From the NCBI GenBank assembly GCA_026416955.1, contig JAOAEE010000065.1:62001-126000 (forward strand): 64,000 nt of DNA, given 5' to 3'. Source of the stretch: Ignavibacteria bacterium (GTDB lineage Bacteria > Bacteroidota > Ignavibacteria > Kapaibacteriales > UBA2268). The number at the start of each line of letters is the position of its first letter. Position 1 is the stretch's first letter. Below are positions 26,535-36,457 of this stretch, piece by piece. The position numbers and the translations under genes are program-made. The notes below the pieces were generated by a model, which worked only from the letters and a program-made list of their open reading frames with translations, did no database searches and had not been told where the DNA came from.

Positions 26535-27434
26535 TTATGAAAGAAATAAATCTTTTAAAAATAACAAAGCAATTCCGATAACCGAAAGAAATGCTCCTAC
26601 AATGGATTGTATTGAAAATCTTTCTTTTTGCAAATATCTAGAAATTGGAAGCATTAATACTGGTTGAAGGGACATCAAAGTTGCTGCAATCCCAATTTGG
26701 GTATTTGTTACTGCAATGTAACTAAATGTAATTCCAAGGTAGGGGCCTATGATAGACCCAAGAACCAAAAGGAATAATATTTTTCTGTTGTAAAGGTGTG
26801 TTAATAATTTGGTGTTGATTCTTTTGGAGAGAATTCCTATAAATGTTAAAACAAGGAAAGATGGGAAAATGCGATAGAAAGTAGCAGAAAGTGGATGTAT
26901 GTTGTCAATAAAAAAAGCATATTTTGTTAGTATTAATCCTCCAGCTTGCCCAAGCGAGGAAAGTAATCCAAAAATAATTCCCTTATGAGTAATGTTATAT
27001 TTGGCTTTTTCTTTCCCATTTTGTTGGTATACAACCAAACAGATTCCAACAAATGTGATAATCATACCTAAAATACCAACGAGAGGTATTTGTTCGTTAA
27101 ATGCAAAGTAAGCAATTATAGCCCCAAAAGCAGGATTGCTGGACATCAGTATCATTGTATAACGAGGGCCTATTTCTTTTAAAGACTTAAACAAGAATGT
27201 GTCACCAAGTACCAAACCTACAATACCACTTAGTACTAGGAAAAATAATTGGTTTACGTTCGTTGAAAGTGTTATTTGAAGTAAAATACAAGTAAAAAAC
27301 ATTAGAAAAGAAGAGATTAATAAACGAGAGATATTTAAATTAAAAGAACCAATTCTTGTAACAATTGACGAAAAAATATATGGCGAAATAGACCACAAAA
27401 CCGATGCCGTTAATGCGCTTAATTCTCCAATCAA
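26535..27434 (-). CDS. EamA/DMT-family transporter
   Basis: 299 residues with ten hydrophobic helices in two EamA repeats; the second begins after THKGIIFGLLSSLGQA. Helices carry the family hallmarks: GELSALTASVLWSISPY at the start, AFGAIIAYFAFNEQIP before repeat two and a final PISRYLQKERFSIQSIVGA. It exports or imports small metabolites; substrate unknown. The longest frame has 72 more codons, but most of these are antisense to the thiolase start. A TTG at 27434, 6 nt after TTAGGA, gives the normal family length, so this start is preferred. It is divergent from the thiolase gene, with 88 nt between. Confidence 0.8.
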   Translation of the reverse strand: MIGELSALTASVLWSISPYIFSSIVTRIGSFNLNISRLLISSFLMFFTCILLQITLSTNVNQLFFLVLSGIVGLVLGDTFLFKSLKEIGPRYTMILMSSNPAFGAIIAYFAFNEQIPLVGILGMIITFVGICLVVYQQNGKEKAKYNITHKGIIFGLLSSLGQAGGLILTKYAFFIDNIHPLSATFYRIFPSFLVLTFIGILSKRINTKLLTHLYNRKILFLLVLGSIIGPYLGITFSYIAVTNTQIGIAATLMSLQPVLMLPISRYLQKERFSIQSIVGAFLSVIGIALLFLKDLFLS

Positions 27435-27440
27435 TTTTAT

Positions 27441-27446
27441 TCCTAA
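27441..27446 (-). promoter_or_regulatory. Ribosome binding site supporting TTG start of the EamA gene
   Basis: Read on the minus strand the bases are TTAGGA, 6 nt before a TTG. This is the only good ribosome site near the family-typical N-terminus, so it decides the start. Confidence 0.5.
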
Positions 27447-27522
27447 AAAAACTACAAAATTAATTTTTTTGAAAGGACTTTTTTTCTTAATTTGTAAAAT
27501 CATCAATAAATTAGAGGTTAAA

Positions 27523-28695
27523 ATGGGAAGTGTAATTGTTTCAGCTGTTCGTACACCAATAGGTGCTTTCCTTGGTTCCCTTTCGAATTTCACTGCACCA
27601 CAGTTGGGGGCTATTGTAATTAGAGAGGTTGTTAATAGAGCCGGTATCAAACCCGATGAAGTAAGCGAAGTAATTATGGGCCAAGTTCTTCAGGGTGGCG
27701 TTGGTCAAGCACCAGCACGGCAAGCAGCTATTTATGCGGGGTTGCCGGTAAGTGTACCTTGTATGACAATCAACAAAGTTTGTGGAAGTGGATTAAAGTC
27801 CGTAATGCTTGCCGACCAAGCAATCCGATGTAAGGATGCTTCAATTGTTGTTGCTGGTGGTATGGAATCAATGTCGAATGCACCCTATTTTGTCAAGAAA
27901 GCTAGGACAGGATTTAAAATGGGGAATGTAGAGCTAATTGATTTGATGATTCACGATGGTTTGTGGGATGTATATAACCAAATTCATATGGGAAATGCTG
28001 GTGAATTGTGTGCAAGTGAATGTCATATTAGTAGAGAAGAACAAGATGAGTATGCTATTATGAGTTACAAGCGGGCTCTCGAGGCGCAAGAAAAAGGGTG
28101 GTTCAATCAGGAAATTGTTCCAATTGAAATTGAAGATAAAAAAGGGAAAATTGTTGTTGACAAGGACGAGGAACCATCCAAAGTTAATTTCGAGAAAATA
28201 CCTCAATTGAAACCAGTTTTCAAGAAAGATGGTACTGTGACTGCTGCGAATGCTTCCTCGATTGATGATGGGGCTGCCGCTGTTTTAGTTATGGATGAAG
28301 AACTTGCTATGAATAAAGGGCTAAAGCCTTTGGCAAAAATCATTGCCCACGATTCATATGCTCAGCAACCGGATTGGTTCACAACTGCACCTGCAAAAGC
28401 AATCGCAAAGGTTTGCCAAAAAGCCGGTATGAAGGTTGAAGATATTGATTTGTTTGAAATCAACGAAGCTTTTGCAGTCGTTCCGATTATTACTTGTCGA
28501 GAATTAAATATTCCTTACGATAAGGTTAACATTCACGGAGGAGCAGTTTCTTTGGGCCACCCAATTGGTGCTTCTGGTGCAAGAGTTCTTACTACCTTAA
28601 TTTATGCATTAAAAAGAGTTGGTAAAAGATATGGTCTTGCAACTTTGTGTATTGGTGGTGGCGAAGCAAGTGCTATGATTATTGAAGCTCTTTAG
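27523..28695 (+). CDS. Acetyl-CoA C-acetyltransferase (thiolase)
   Basis: 390 residues, thiolase fold. The active-site cysteine is in TINKVCGSGLKSV (near 88), the His in INEAFA and GGAVSLGHPIGASGAR, and the second Cys in LCIGGGEA. It joins or splits acetoacetyl-CoA and acetyl-CoA (or longer acyl groups) in the cytoplasm. The frame is open 18 codons upstream; the ATG at 27523 is chosen because the thiolase N-terminus (GSVIVSAVRTPIGAF) starts there and TTAGAGG lies just before it. It may act with the reductase encoded next, but no other fatty-acid or butyrate genes are seen. Confidence 0.95.
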   Translation: MGSVIVSAVRTPIGAFLGSLSNFTAPQLGAIVIREVVNRAGIKPDEVSEVIMGQVLQGGVGQAPARQAAIYAGLPVSVPCMTINKVCGSGLKSVMLADQAIRCKDASIVVAGGMESMSNAPYFVKKARTGFKMGNVELIDLMIHDGLWDVYNQIHMGNAGELCASECHISREEQDEYAIMSYKRALEAQEKGWFNQEIVPIEIEDKKGKIVVDKDEEPSKVNFEKIPQLKPVFKKDGTVTAANASSIDDGAAAVLVMDEELAMNKGLKPLAKIIAHDSYAQQPDWFTTAPAKAIAKVCQKAGMKVEDIDLFEINEAFAVVPIITCRELNIPYDKVNIHGGAVSLGHPIGASGARVLTTLIYALKRVGKRYGLATLCIGGGEASAMIIEAL

Positions 28696-28928
28696 TTTCA
28701 ATAAATCAAAAGGTTATTAATTTTTTGGGGTTGAATAGAATTATTTCATTTAATGTGATTTTTTTAGCTAATTTATCAATTGAACTTTTTAATCAGATTC
28801 TAAATCTTTAATCTTGTATAGTAATTATTCCCAAAAGACAAAAAGTTGATTTCATTTGATCTTGTAATTAATTAATAGTTTAGTTTAATTAAACTTTTAA
28901 TTTTGTATTTTTTAAATTAGAGGTATTT

Positions 28929-29960
28929 ATGAAAGCAGTTGTTCTTAAACAGCACGGCTCACCAGAAGTATTAGAATTTATTGAAAATTTTCCCGAACCA
29001 GAGCTATCTTCAAATGAAGTATTAGTAAATGTAAAGTTTACAAGTTTAAATAGAGTTGATTTACACATCCGCAAAGGTTATCCGGGACTTAATTTAAGAT
29101 TTCCTCATATTTTGGGTGGAGATATTGCTGGAACAGTAGTAAAGGTTGGATCGAATGTTATTAATCTTAAAGAAGGAGACAAAGTTGTTTCATATCCAGT
29201 GGTTATACCAGAAAAGACAAATCCAAAGTTTACTGGCACTGAGCAATTAAATGATAATTGGAAATTTTTTGGAATGCATTTGAACGGTTCATATGCTCAA
29301 TTTGTTTCTGTCCCCGCAAATAACTTGGAAAAGTTGGATTCCGAGACCAAATTTGAACACGCTTGCACACTTCCCGTGGCTGGTTTAACTGCTTATCACT
29401 CCGTTGTTAAAGTTGGAAATATTCAAGAAGGGGATATTTTCTTTTTTTGGGGTGGTGCAAGTGGAATGGGGTCTTTTGTTATTCAACTTGCGAAACTCGC
29501 TGGTGCAAAAGTAGTTACTACCGTTGGTAACAATGCAAAGCGGGAAAAAGTAATAGAAATTGGTGCTGATTATGTTTTTAATCATAATACCGATGATGTT
29601 GTTTCAGAAGTTAACAAACTGTTTCCCTTTGGAGTTGATGTTATTCTTGATTATGTAGGAAGTGCTACTTTTGATAGGTCGCTTGCAATGTTAAGAAAAA
29701 ATGGGAAACTTATCGTTTGTGGAATGATGTCTTCCCCCGAAGTAAATTTAAATTTGCAAAAGTTTTATATTCGTCATCTCAATTTGTTGGGAATATATCT
29801 GGGTTCCCCAGATGAATTCAAAAAATTAGTGAATTTATTGAATCAGAAAAAGATAACTCCTTTAATAGATAAAATTTTTGACCTAAAAGATGCCTCGGTT
29901 GCCCATAAGTATATGGAAAGCGGCCAACATATTGGAAAAATTTTAATATCGATAGATTAA
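28929..29960 (+). CDS. Medium-chain reductase (zinc-free, quinone-oxidoreductase type)
   Basis: 343 residues. The N-terminal GroES-like domain begins MKAVVLKQHGSPEVLEF and includes the ILGGDIAGTVVKVGSNV core. The C-terminal Rossmann fold has the nucleotide loop GGASGMGSFVIQLAK and a later RKNGKLIVCGMMS strand. The cysteine and histidine pattern of structural and catalytic zinc is absent, so a zinc-free quinone-oxidoreductase or enoyl reductase is likely. Substrate unknown. It is separated from the thiolase by 233 nt of AT-rich sequence. An ATTAGAGG lies shortly before the ATG, a fair ribosome site. Confidence 0.88.
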   Translation: MKAVVLKQHGSPEVLEFIENFPEPELSSNEVLVNVKFTSLNRVDLHIRKGYPGLNLRFPHILGGDIAGTVVKVGSNVINLKEGDKVVSYPVVIPEKTNPKFTGTEQLNDNWKFFGMHLNGSYAQFVSVPANNLEKLDSETKFEHACTLPVAGLTAYHSVVKVGNIQEGDIFFFWGGASGMGSFVIQLAKLAGAKVVTTVGNNAKREKVIEIGADYVFNHNTDDVVSEVNKLFPFGVDVILDYVGSATFDRSLAMLRKNGKLIVCGMMSSPEVNLNLQKFYIRHLNLLGIYLGSPDEFKKLVNLLNQKKITPLIDKIFDLKDASVAHKYMESGQHIGKILISID

Positions 29961-30133
29961 GTAAAGCAATCATTATTCTTCAAAACCAACTTCATAATTT
30001 TTTTCTTTTGGTTGATAAAATTTATTTCTTTTATTTTAATAATTTATGGCATAAATTTTTCTTTATAAATATTTTTGTTTCTAAATCTTTTGTTCTGTTT
30101 ATATTGGACAATATTAGCCAAAGAAGTAAATGT

Positions 30134-33100
30134 ATGCAAGAAATTAGTTTGACGACTTTTTCCAGTTTAATTGTTTCGGATGGGAATCCAGAAAATCTTT
30201 TCTGGAATGTTGCAAATGTGGTTAAACAATCAACTTTCAAAGAAGGAAGGTTAGAAATTTTAGTATTGTTCAGAAATAATTCAGAGAAAGAAAAGATAGA
30301 TAAAATTGCAAGTTTATTTCAAAATAAAAAAATTAATTTTCTAAAAATAGATAATTTTAAAACAATTCTAAAAAACACTATTCAAAATTCAAATTTCGAT
30401 GGAATCAACATCATTTTCGAAAGAATAAGCCTACGTCCCGATGCCCTCGACTTAATGGTTACTTTCTTAAGAAATAATTCTCATTTGGATGGAGTATATT
30501 CTGATTTTCTAATAAATTTTGAAGAAAATGTTGAGTTCGAAGTAACAGATTCAAAGTTTACATCGAATTTCCCTTCAAATTTCGCATTAATTTCAAGAAC
30601 AACTAAAATTTTGCCGATTATTTTGCTTGTTAAGAAAAAAATTATACTTGATTTTATTAACGAAATAGATGGTATTTCTTCATTTAATTTTTTGAACTTT
30701 TTTAATTTTTTGAAAAGTAGAAGGTATAGAATTGAGAAAATCGATGTTATTCTTGGGGCTAAGTATTACAGTTTTTTTGATGATTTAGGTAGCCTTTCCT
30801 TAGAGGGGAAAATTACAGATAGATGGACATTGGAGAAACTTCAACATCGACTTGCAACAACAAATATTCGGGCACTTTCGTACAACGAACTTATTGGTTT
30901 GCCATTCCATTTTGGGAATCCTTTTAATGATTTAGTTTCTATTGTTATTTTAAAACGAGAAGGTAATAAAAATTTTGAATTTAGGAAAACCATTGACAGT
31001 TTGTCGTTTCAAAATCATAAGAATATAGAAATATTAGAATGTACTGAAAAAGAAGAATACGAAGTTTTTACGAGAAACTTCTTTTATCTTATCTCTTCGG
31101 GTTATTATGTACTTTTTCTCAATGAAGGAGATTTGCTTTTTCCTAATTCTTTGTCGACTGTTGTAGAAATATTTAAAAAAAGTAATTCCATTGTTTATGT
31201 ATATTTCGATTACATAATTCGAAATGAGCAAAGAGTAATAAAAAATCTTGATTTTAGTTTCGAAAAATTGAAGAAATTTAATTTTATTCCTTTTTATTTC
31301 ATTATTCCAAAGTTAGTGTTTTTAAAAGGTCATTTTTTAGACGAAATTTTTCCTTTGTATTATTCATATTGGGAGTTTTGGTTGCGATTAGGTAAAGCAA
31401 AGATATTTGGGCTAAGACATCCAGAACCATTAGTAGAAACAAATGATGTTAGTAATTATATTGAAACCAAAAATTTGTTAGCCGATTCGGAAAGAAAAGC
31501 CCAAATAATACTAAAGCACAAAGATATTTTTAACGAAATGCAAGTTGAATGGGCACAATCTGTGGTATCGGGTAGCAATTTATTTGATAATACTAAAATC
31601 CCCTTGGGAATAATTCCAAATAATTTGCTTTTAACTAAAGTATTATTAAAAAAGTCGGAGGTTGAAAAAATGCAAATCCGTAGAAAAGTTCTATTTGTTA
31701 TGTATGGATGGAATGATTCGGGTGGCGGGACAATTTTTCCGAGGAATGTAGCAATTGAACTGAAAAAGCGGGGTTGGGATGTTTCTGTCTTTTATGCATC
31801 AACCAAGTATGAACCAACTATGCCTATGTATTCTATTGAAAAACATAGTGAAGAAGGTGTTATTCTTTATGGTTTGTATAATCGCCCAGCTCCTTTTAAT
31901 GACCCTGAAAATCCTGAAAGAGAAATATCCGACCCTAGGGTAGAACAAATTTTTTTTAATGTTTTAAACGAGGTTCAGCCCGATATTATTCATATACATA
32001 ATCTGCATGGGTTGTGTTTAAGTTTACCGAAAATTGCAAAGGAACGGTATTCTCTTCCAATTGTTTTTACACCTCATAATTACTTTTTGATAGACCCTAA
32101 ATTGTATATGATAAATTCAGACTTAAGTATTTGGGAGGATACCGACTTTTTTAAGAATTCTGAACTTATTCGAATGTATCCAGAAAAGAGGCCCTGGTAT
32201 CAGAAAAGGCAAGAATTTTCCAAGCAAATATTGAATGAATACTTAGACTTAGTGCTTGCAGTATCTCGAAGGCAAAGAGAGATACTAACTGAATTTTCTG
32301 GCAAAGGTCATAATATTATTGTTGTCCACCAAGCCAACAAAATTGTAGATGAACTCTGGGAAAGCATTTCTTTGAGAAATGAAGCAAATAGAGAAGTTCC
32401 CAATGTTGTAAGATTTGGATACTTTGGAGGGGTGTTCCCTACAAAGGGAGTTCATAATTTAATTCAAGCTACTCAATACTTTATAAAATATGATGCAGAG
32501 TTTCATATTTATGGCTTTGTTTCATCGAAATATGCAGAGCAATTAGTTACACTTGACAAAAAGAAACTTGTTCAATTTCACGGAGAATACAATCCAATTG
32601 ATTTAATACAAATTGCAAGCAATGTTGATATAGGAATTGTTTCTTCTATTTATGAAGATCCGGCTCCATTAGTATTGTTGGAATTAAATGCAATGAGACT
32701 TCCAGTGCTGGGTTCAAAAATTGGGGGTATACCAGACTTTGTAGTTGATGGAGTTAATGGATTTTTGTTCGAACATAATGATATTCATTCTTTGATAAGT
32801 GCAATAAGATTTTGTTCCCTTAATCCTGAAATAGTAAGAAAAATTAGAGGTCAAATAAAACCAATTCATTTTTTCAAGGACTATGTTTCTCACATAGAAA
32901 AAATATATGATTCCCTTATTTCTAGGAAACTTAAGAATCCAAAAGATTACGAATTAATAGTAACTGATAAACTCTATTCAATGGAAAAGGTAACGGATGT
33001 TACTTTTATTAAGCAAATGTCTAATGCAACCGATATTCGAAGAAGTCTTTCAAATATGAATTTCGATTTACTCGATATCAAGGTTAAAGAGGAAACAGAT

Positions 33101-35164
33101 GATTACATTATTTACAATGCCGACATTAAAGTAAATAAGGAAGTTACTCTCAGTAAATTTTTTGAAGAAACTTCAAATCAAGAAACGACTCAAGGGGAAG
33201 TTCAACAAGAAGTAATTGTTGAAGAAGAAATTTTGTTCGAAGCAAAGGAACAAACCTTAAGTTATGATGAAAAGGTATTCGATTTGGATGACTTAAAGGA
33301 GATAACTTATAAAACTGCCACAGAAAAGCAAGAAGAAAAATTTGAAACAAATAAATATTTTCCAAAAATTGACGCATCGGAGATAAAATCACAATTTCAA
33401 CCCGAACTTAATGTAGTTTGGGAAGGTTCTCAATTTGTATATCATTCTCTTGCATTAATTAATAGGGAACATTGTTCTAATTTGATAGATACAAACTTGG
33501 TCGAGGTAACAATAATACCATACGAAACCGAGCAATTTCAACCATTTGGGAACCCCAAATATGAGAAACTTAGCAAAAAAGACATTAGAATTAAAGAAGA
33601 ACCACCTGAATGGGTGAAAAAATTGCCATACCTTTGGGTAAGACATCAATGGCCACCTAAAGCAGAACCACCAAAAGGAGCGAAATGGGTGATAATTCAA
33701 CCTTGGGAATATTCAACTCTACCCAAACGCTTTGTTGACATATTTTTGCAGGCAGATGAACTTTGGGTACCTTCTAATTTTACTCGTCAGGCATTTATTA
33801 ATAGTGGAATACCTTTTAATAAAGTCCAAGTTGTTCCAAATGGTATCGACCCAGCTTTATTTCAACCAAACGGAAAAATTTACCAGTTGCCAACCAATAA
33901 GAAATTGAAATTTTTGTATGTAGGAGGAACAACCTATCGCAAAGGTTTCGATATTCTACTTCAAAGTTATGTAAATACTTTTACCTCGAAAGATGATGTT
34001 GTTCTGGTCGTGAAGGATATGGGAACAGAATCGTTTTATCGTGGACAAACTGCCGAGGAATTGATTAAGAAAGTAAAAGAAACTCCCAATGCTCCAGAAA
34101 TAATTTACATAAAAGATTATTTAACAGAAGAAACCATTGCTAGCCTATATCGTGCTTGCGATGTTTTCATCTCGCCTTTCCGAGGCGAGGGATTTTCTTT
34201 ACCAACGTTGGAAGCTATGGCTTGCGGTCTACCAGTTGTTGTTACTGAGGGTGGTGCAACAGAGGATTATGTGCTCGATAGCTTTTCTTGGAAAATACCT
34301 TCCTATAAAATTTCTATTGGAAATATGATTGACAATGACCCATTAGTTGGTGAAGCATTTTTATTTGAACCAGATGCGGATTATCTTTCCGGTTTATTAA
34401 GAGAAATTTACAAAAATCCAGCTGATATCGTTGTTCGAGGGGTTCTTGCTTCCTCCTATGCAAGAACTTATTGGACTTGGAAACGTTCAACCTTGAAATT
34501 GTTATCAAGAATTGATGCCTTGTATGGAAAAGAACTATCGAAAAAAGCAAAAGATATTCTAATAGATAATATTGATGCTCAAATTTTGTTAGGAAAGGCA
34601 GAAGAAGAATTTTCCGAAGGAAATATTTCAGAGGCTTTTAAAATTTATAAAACTATTGAAGAAAGAATGGATGAACTCAATTTGAAGTATCGAGTTTTCT
34701 TGTTTTTGAGAATTGCAATAACTTATATATTAAACAATGATTTTTCAAGTGCAAATTCATATCTTTTAAGAATTGAAGATTTATCCCCGAATAATATTGA
34801 TGCCCTTTATCTTAATGCAAAAATTAAATTCATTCAAAACGATTTGGTCGAGGCTTTGGAGTTATATTCTGAACTTGTTTCCAGATGGAATTCTGAAAGA
34901 TTTTACTCAATGGTAGGTAATTCATTGGACCAGATATTAGTTGAAATGGCAGACATAATGTATGAAATGAACGATGTTGATAATGCCTTGCAATTGTATA
35001 CAAACTCATTAAAATTGAACGAAAAGAAAGTTGAAGCCTACATAGGTTCTGCAAAATGCTTTATTAAAGTTAATGATTTTGAGGAAGCAAAAAGGATGCT
35101 TGAGTGGGGCTTAAGAATTGAACCGGAAAACCAAGAAGTAAAGAAACTTTTGGAAGAAGTATAA
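30134..35164 (+). CDS. Giant multi-glycosyltransferase with TPR repeats
   Basis: 1676 residues, in at least four modules. About 1-250 looks like a degenerate GT2-type fold. About 270-505 is a second one (VSIVILKREGN, then YYVLFLNEGDLLFP where a DxD is expected). From 513 to about 930 is a GT4 domain (FVMYGWNDSGGG; the first Glu of EX7E is Asp, in DPAPLVLLE). After a charged linker comes a second GT4 domain (about 1090-1465) with intact EX7E (EGFSLPTLE) and NGIDPALF. From 1475 to the end are TPR helices. It probably adds sugars to a surface glycan or protein. The ATG at 30134 is chosen over a TTG 42 codons earlier. It is transcribed alone. Confidence 0.8.
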   Translation: MQEISLTTFSSLIVSDGNPENLFWNVANVVKQSTFKEGRLEILVLFRNNSEKEKIDKIASLFQNKKINFLKIDNFKTILKNTIQNSNFDGINIIFERISLRPDALDLMVTFLRNNSHLDGVYSDFLINFEENVEFEVTDSKFTSNFPSNFALISRTTKILPIILLVKKKIILDFINEIDGISSFNFLNFFNFLKSRRYRIEKIDVILGAKYYSFFDDLGSLSLEGKITDRWTLEKLQHRLATTNIRALSYNELIGLPFHFGNPFNDLVSIVILKREGNKNFEFRKTIDSLSFQNHKNIEILECTEKEEYEVFTRNFFYLISSGYYVLFLNEGDLLFPNSLSTVVEIFKKSNSIVYVYFDYIIRNEQRVIKNLDFSFEKLKKFNFIPFYFIIPKLVFLKGHFLDEIFPLYYSYWEFWLRLGKAKIFGLRHPEPLVETNDVSNYIETKNLLADSERKAQIILKHKDIFNEMQVEWAQSVVSGSNLFDNTKIPLGIIPNNLLLTKVLLKKSEVEKMQIRRKVLFVMYGWNDSGGGTIFPRNVAIELKKRGWDVSVFYASTKYEPTMPMYSIEKHSEEGVILYGLYNRPAPFNDPENPEREISDPRVEQIFFNVLNEVQPDIIHIHNLHGLCLSLPKIAKERYSLPIVFTPHNYFLIDPKLYMINSDLSIWEDTDFFKNSELIRMYPEKRPWYQKRQEFSKQILNEYLDLVLAVSRRQREILTEFSGKGHNIIVVHQANKIVDELWESISLRNEANREVPNVVRFGYFGGVFPTKGVHNLIQATQYFIKYDAEFHIYGFVSSKYAEQLVTLDKKKLVQFHGEYNPIDLIQIASNVDIGIVSSIYEDPAPLVLLELNAMRLPVLGSKIGGIPDFVVDGVNGFLFEHNDIHSLISAIRFCSLNPEIVRKIRGQIKPIHFFKDYVSHIEKIYDSLISRKLKNPKDYELIVTDKLYSMEKVTDVTFIKQMSNATDIRRSLSNMNFDLLDIKVKEETDDYIIYNADIKVNKEVTLSKFFEETSNQETTQGEVQQEVIVEEEILFEAKEQTLSYDEKVFDLDDLKEITYKTATEKQEEKFETNKYFPKIDASEIKSQFQPELNVVWEGSQFVYHSLALINREHCSNLIDTNLVEVTIIPYETEQFQPFGNPKYEKLSKKDIRIKEEPPEWVKKLPYLWVRHQWPPKAEPPKGAKWVIIQPWEYSTLPKRFVDIFLQADELWVPSNFTRQAFINSGIPFNKVQVVPNGIDPALFQPNGKIYQLPTNKKLKFLYVGGTTYRKGFDILLQSYVNTFTSKDDVVLVVKDMGTESFYRGQTAEELIKKVKETPNAPEIIYIKDYLTEETIASLYRACDVFISPFRGEGFSLPTLEAMACGLPVVVTEGGATEDYVLDSFSWKIPSYKISIGNMIDNDPLVGEAFLFEPDADYLSGLLREIYKNPADIVVRGVLASSYARTYWTWKRSTLKLLSRIDALYGKELSKKAKDILIDNIDAQILLGKAEEEFSEGNISEAFKIYKTIEERMDELNLKYRVFLFLRIAITYILNNDFSSANSYLLRIEDLSPNNIDALYLNAKIKFIQNDLVEALELYSELVSRWNSERFYSMVGNSLDQILVEMADIMYEMNDVDNALQLYTNSLKLNEKKVEAYIGSAKCFIKVNDFEEAKRMLEWGLRIEPENQEVKKLLEEV

Positions 35165-35205
35165 ATTTTAGGATCTAAAATCACCAGATAAGAAAGTAAA
35201 GTTAG

Positions 35206-35295
35206 CGGAAAGGGAGGGATTCGAACCCTCGGTCCCGCTTTGGGCGGGACACACGATTTCCAGTCGTGCCAGTTCAGCCACTCCTGCACCTTTCC
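35206..35295 (-). tRNA. tRNA-Ser (anticodon GGA)
   Basis: A 90-nt class II cloverleaf on the minus strand. The acceptor stem GGAAAGG pairs with CCTTTCC, discriminator G. The anticodon stem CACGA/TCGTG holds the loop CTGGAAA, anticodon GGA. The long variable arm is a hairpin (GTCCCGCC/GGCGGGAC-like). CCA is not encoded. It stands alone between two plus-strand genes. Confidence 0.95.
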
Positions 35296-35384
35296 GAATA
35301 TGCAAAATTACGAAATTTTCACTTATTTTGTAACTTTATAGTATAAATTTTGTTAATTTGTTAATTGTATTCAATGATAATGAG

Positions 35385-36449
35385 ATGGATAGAAGAACGT
35401 TTATTGGGGTTGTAGGCTTCGGTGCTTTACTTTATACTGCTAAAGTCAAAGGAAGCGAAAACCTTTCTTTCAATTCATTTGAGCTGATTTATCCTCCGCT
35501 ATTGAAAAAAGGTTCCAAAGTGGCTTTTACTGCTCCGGGAAGCCCTGTAAATATTTGGGAGTTGAGGTATATTGCAAATTTTTTTCAAAAGAATGGTTGT
35601 TCAATAGTTTATGGAGAAACGGTCACAAAAAGAGATAAAAAGTTCAGATACTTATCTCGTGATGATAAATTTCGTGCAGAGGAATTGAATCGCTTTTTCG
35701 CAGACCCATCAATTCATTGCATTGTGGCTGCTCGTGGTGGTTACGGTTCGATTAGGATTTTAGACTTACTTGATTATGATACTATACAAAAAAATCCGAA
35801 AGTTTTCATTGGTTTTAGTGATATCACTGTATTATTGAATGCAATCTACAAGAAAACCAATTTAGTAACTTTCCATGGACCAACTGGTAATTTCTTCTTG
35901 GATAGGTTTACAATTTCTTCTCTCGAAACAATGATTTTTGATAAAAGTAATAATGGAGAAAACATTTTTAAATATAAATTCACGAAAAGTGAAATTTTGA
36001 ATCCCGGTGAGACTTCTGGACATTTAGTTGGGGGCAATTTATCGAATCTTGTTTCATTGCTTGGAACCGAGTTTGAGTTTGATACCAAAAATTCCTTGCT
36101 ATTTTTAGAAGAAATATCTGAACATCCATATAGAATTGATAGGATGTTGAAACAAATGGAATTGGCTGGTAAATTTAAAGATTGTAAGGGTGTTTTATTG
36201 GGCTATTTTGGAAAATTAGATACCAGGAGAAACTTTTATCCAGATTATTCATTTACACTACGAGAAATATTCGATTCTTATTTCAAAAAATTCGACTTTC
36301 CCGTGGTACTTAATTTACCTTTTGGCCATCAGAGCAAATTTATTACATTTCCAATTGGTGGATTTTGCGAAATTTCTTCTAAAAATTTGGAAATTTGCTT
36401 AAATTTGTATGAAGTACTTACTAGAAACGAAAATATGTTAATAAAATAG
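35385..36449 (+). CDS. LD-carboxypeptidase (peptidase family S66)
   Basis: 354 residues. It trims the terminal D-alanine of a murein tetrapeptide during wall recycling. The N-terminus MDRRTFIGVVGFGALL has a twin-Arg followed by a hydrophobic stretch, so it may use Tat export. The S66 core has the RGGYGSIR turn, the presumed nucleophile Ser in GFSDIT, an acidic FLEEISEHPYRIDR and the catalytic-type His in LPFGHQSKF. The longest frame begins at a TTG nine codons upstream; the ATG at 35385 gives the Tat-like signal and is chosen. It is followed by the VWA gene after 8 nt. Confidence 0.87.
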   Translation: MDRRTFIGVVGFGALLYTAKVKGSENLSFNSFELIYPPLLKKGSKVAFTAPGSPVNIWELRYIANFFQKNGCSIVYGETVTKRDKKFRYLSRDDKFRAEELNRFFADPSIHCIVAARGGYGSIRILDLLDYDTIQKNPKVFIGFSDITVLLNAIYKKTNLVTFHGPTGNFFLDRFTISSLETMIFDKSNNGENIFKYKFTKSEILNPGETSGHLVGGNLSNLVSLLGTEFEFDTKNSLLFLEEISEHPYRIDRMLKQMELAGKFKDCKGVLLGYFGKLDTRRNFYPDYSFTLREIFDSYFKKFDFPVVLNLPFGHQSKFITFPIGGFCEISSKNLEICLNLYEVLTRNENMLIK

Positions 36450-36457
36450 AGGGTAAA

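Noticed and set aside
27435..27650. N-terminal extension of the EamA frame (72 codons)
   Set aside because: Most of it lies antisense to the thiolase coding start, has no membrane-helix pattern and no ribosome site; the TTG at 27434 fits the family.
28898..28905. TAATTTTG, matching the Bacteroidota -7 element, upstream of the medium-chain reductase gene
   Set aside because: No TTTG at the required 19-nt distance.
35165..35181. 7-bp A/T-rich inverted repeat after the giant glycosyltransferase gene
   Set aside because: Short, weak stem with a 3-nt loop and no U tract.
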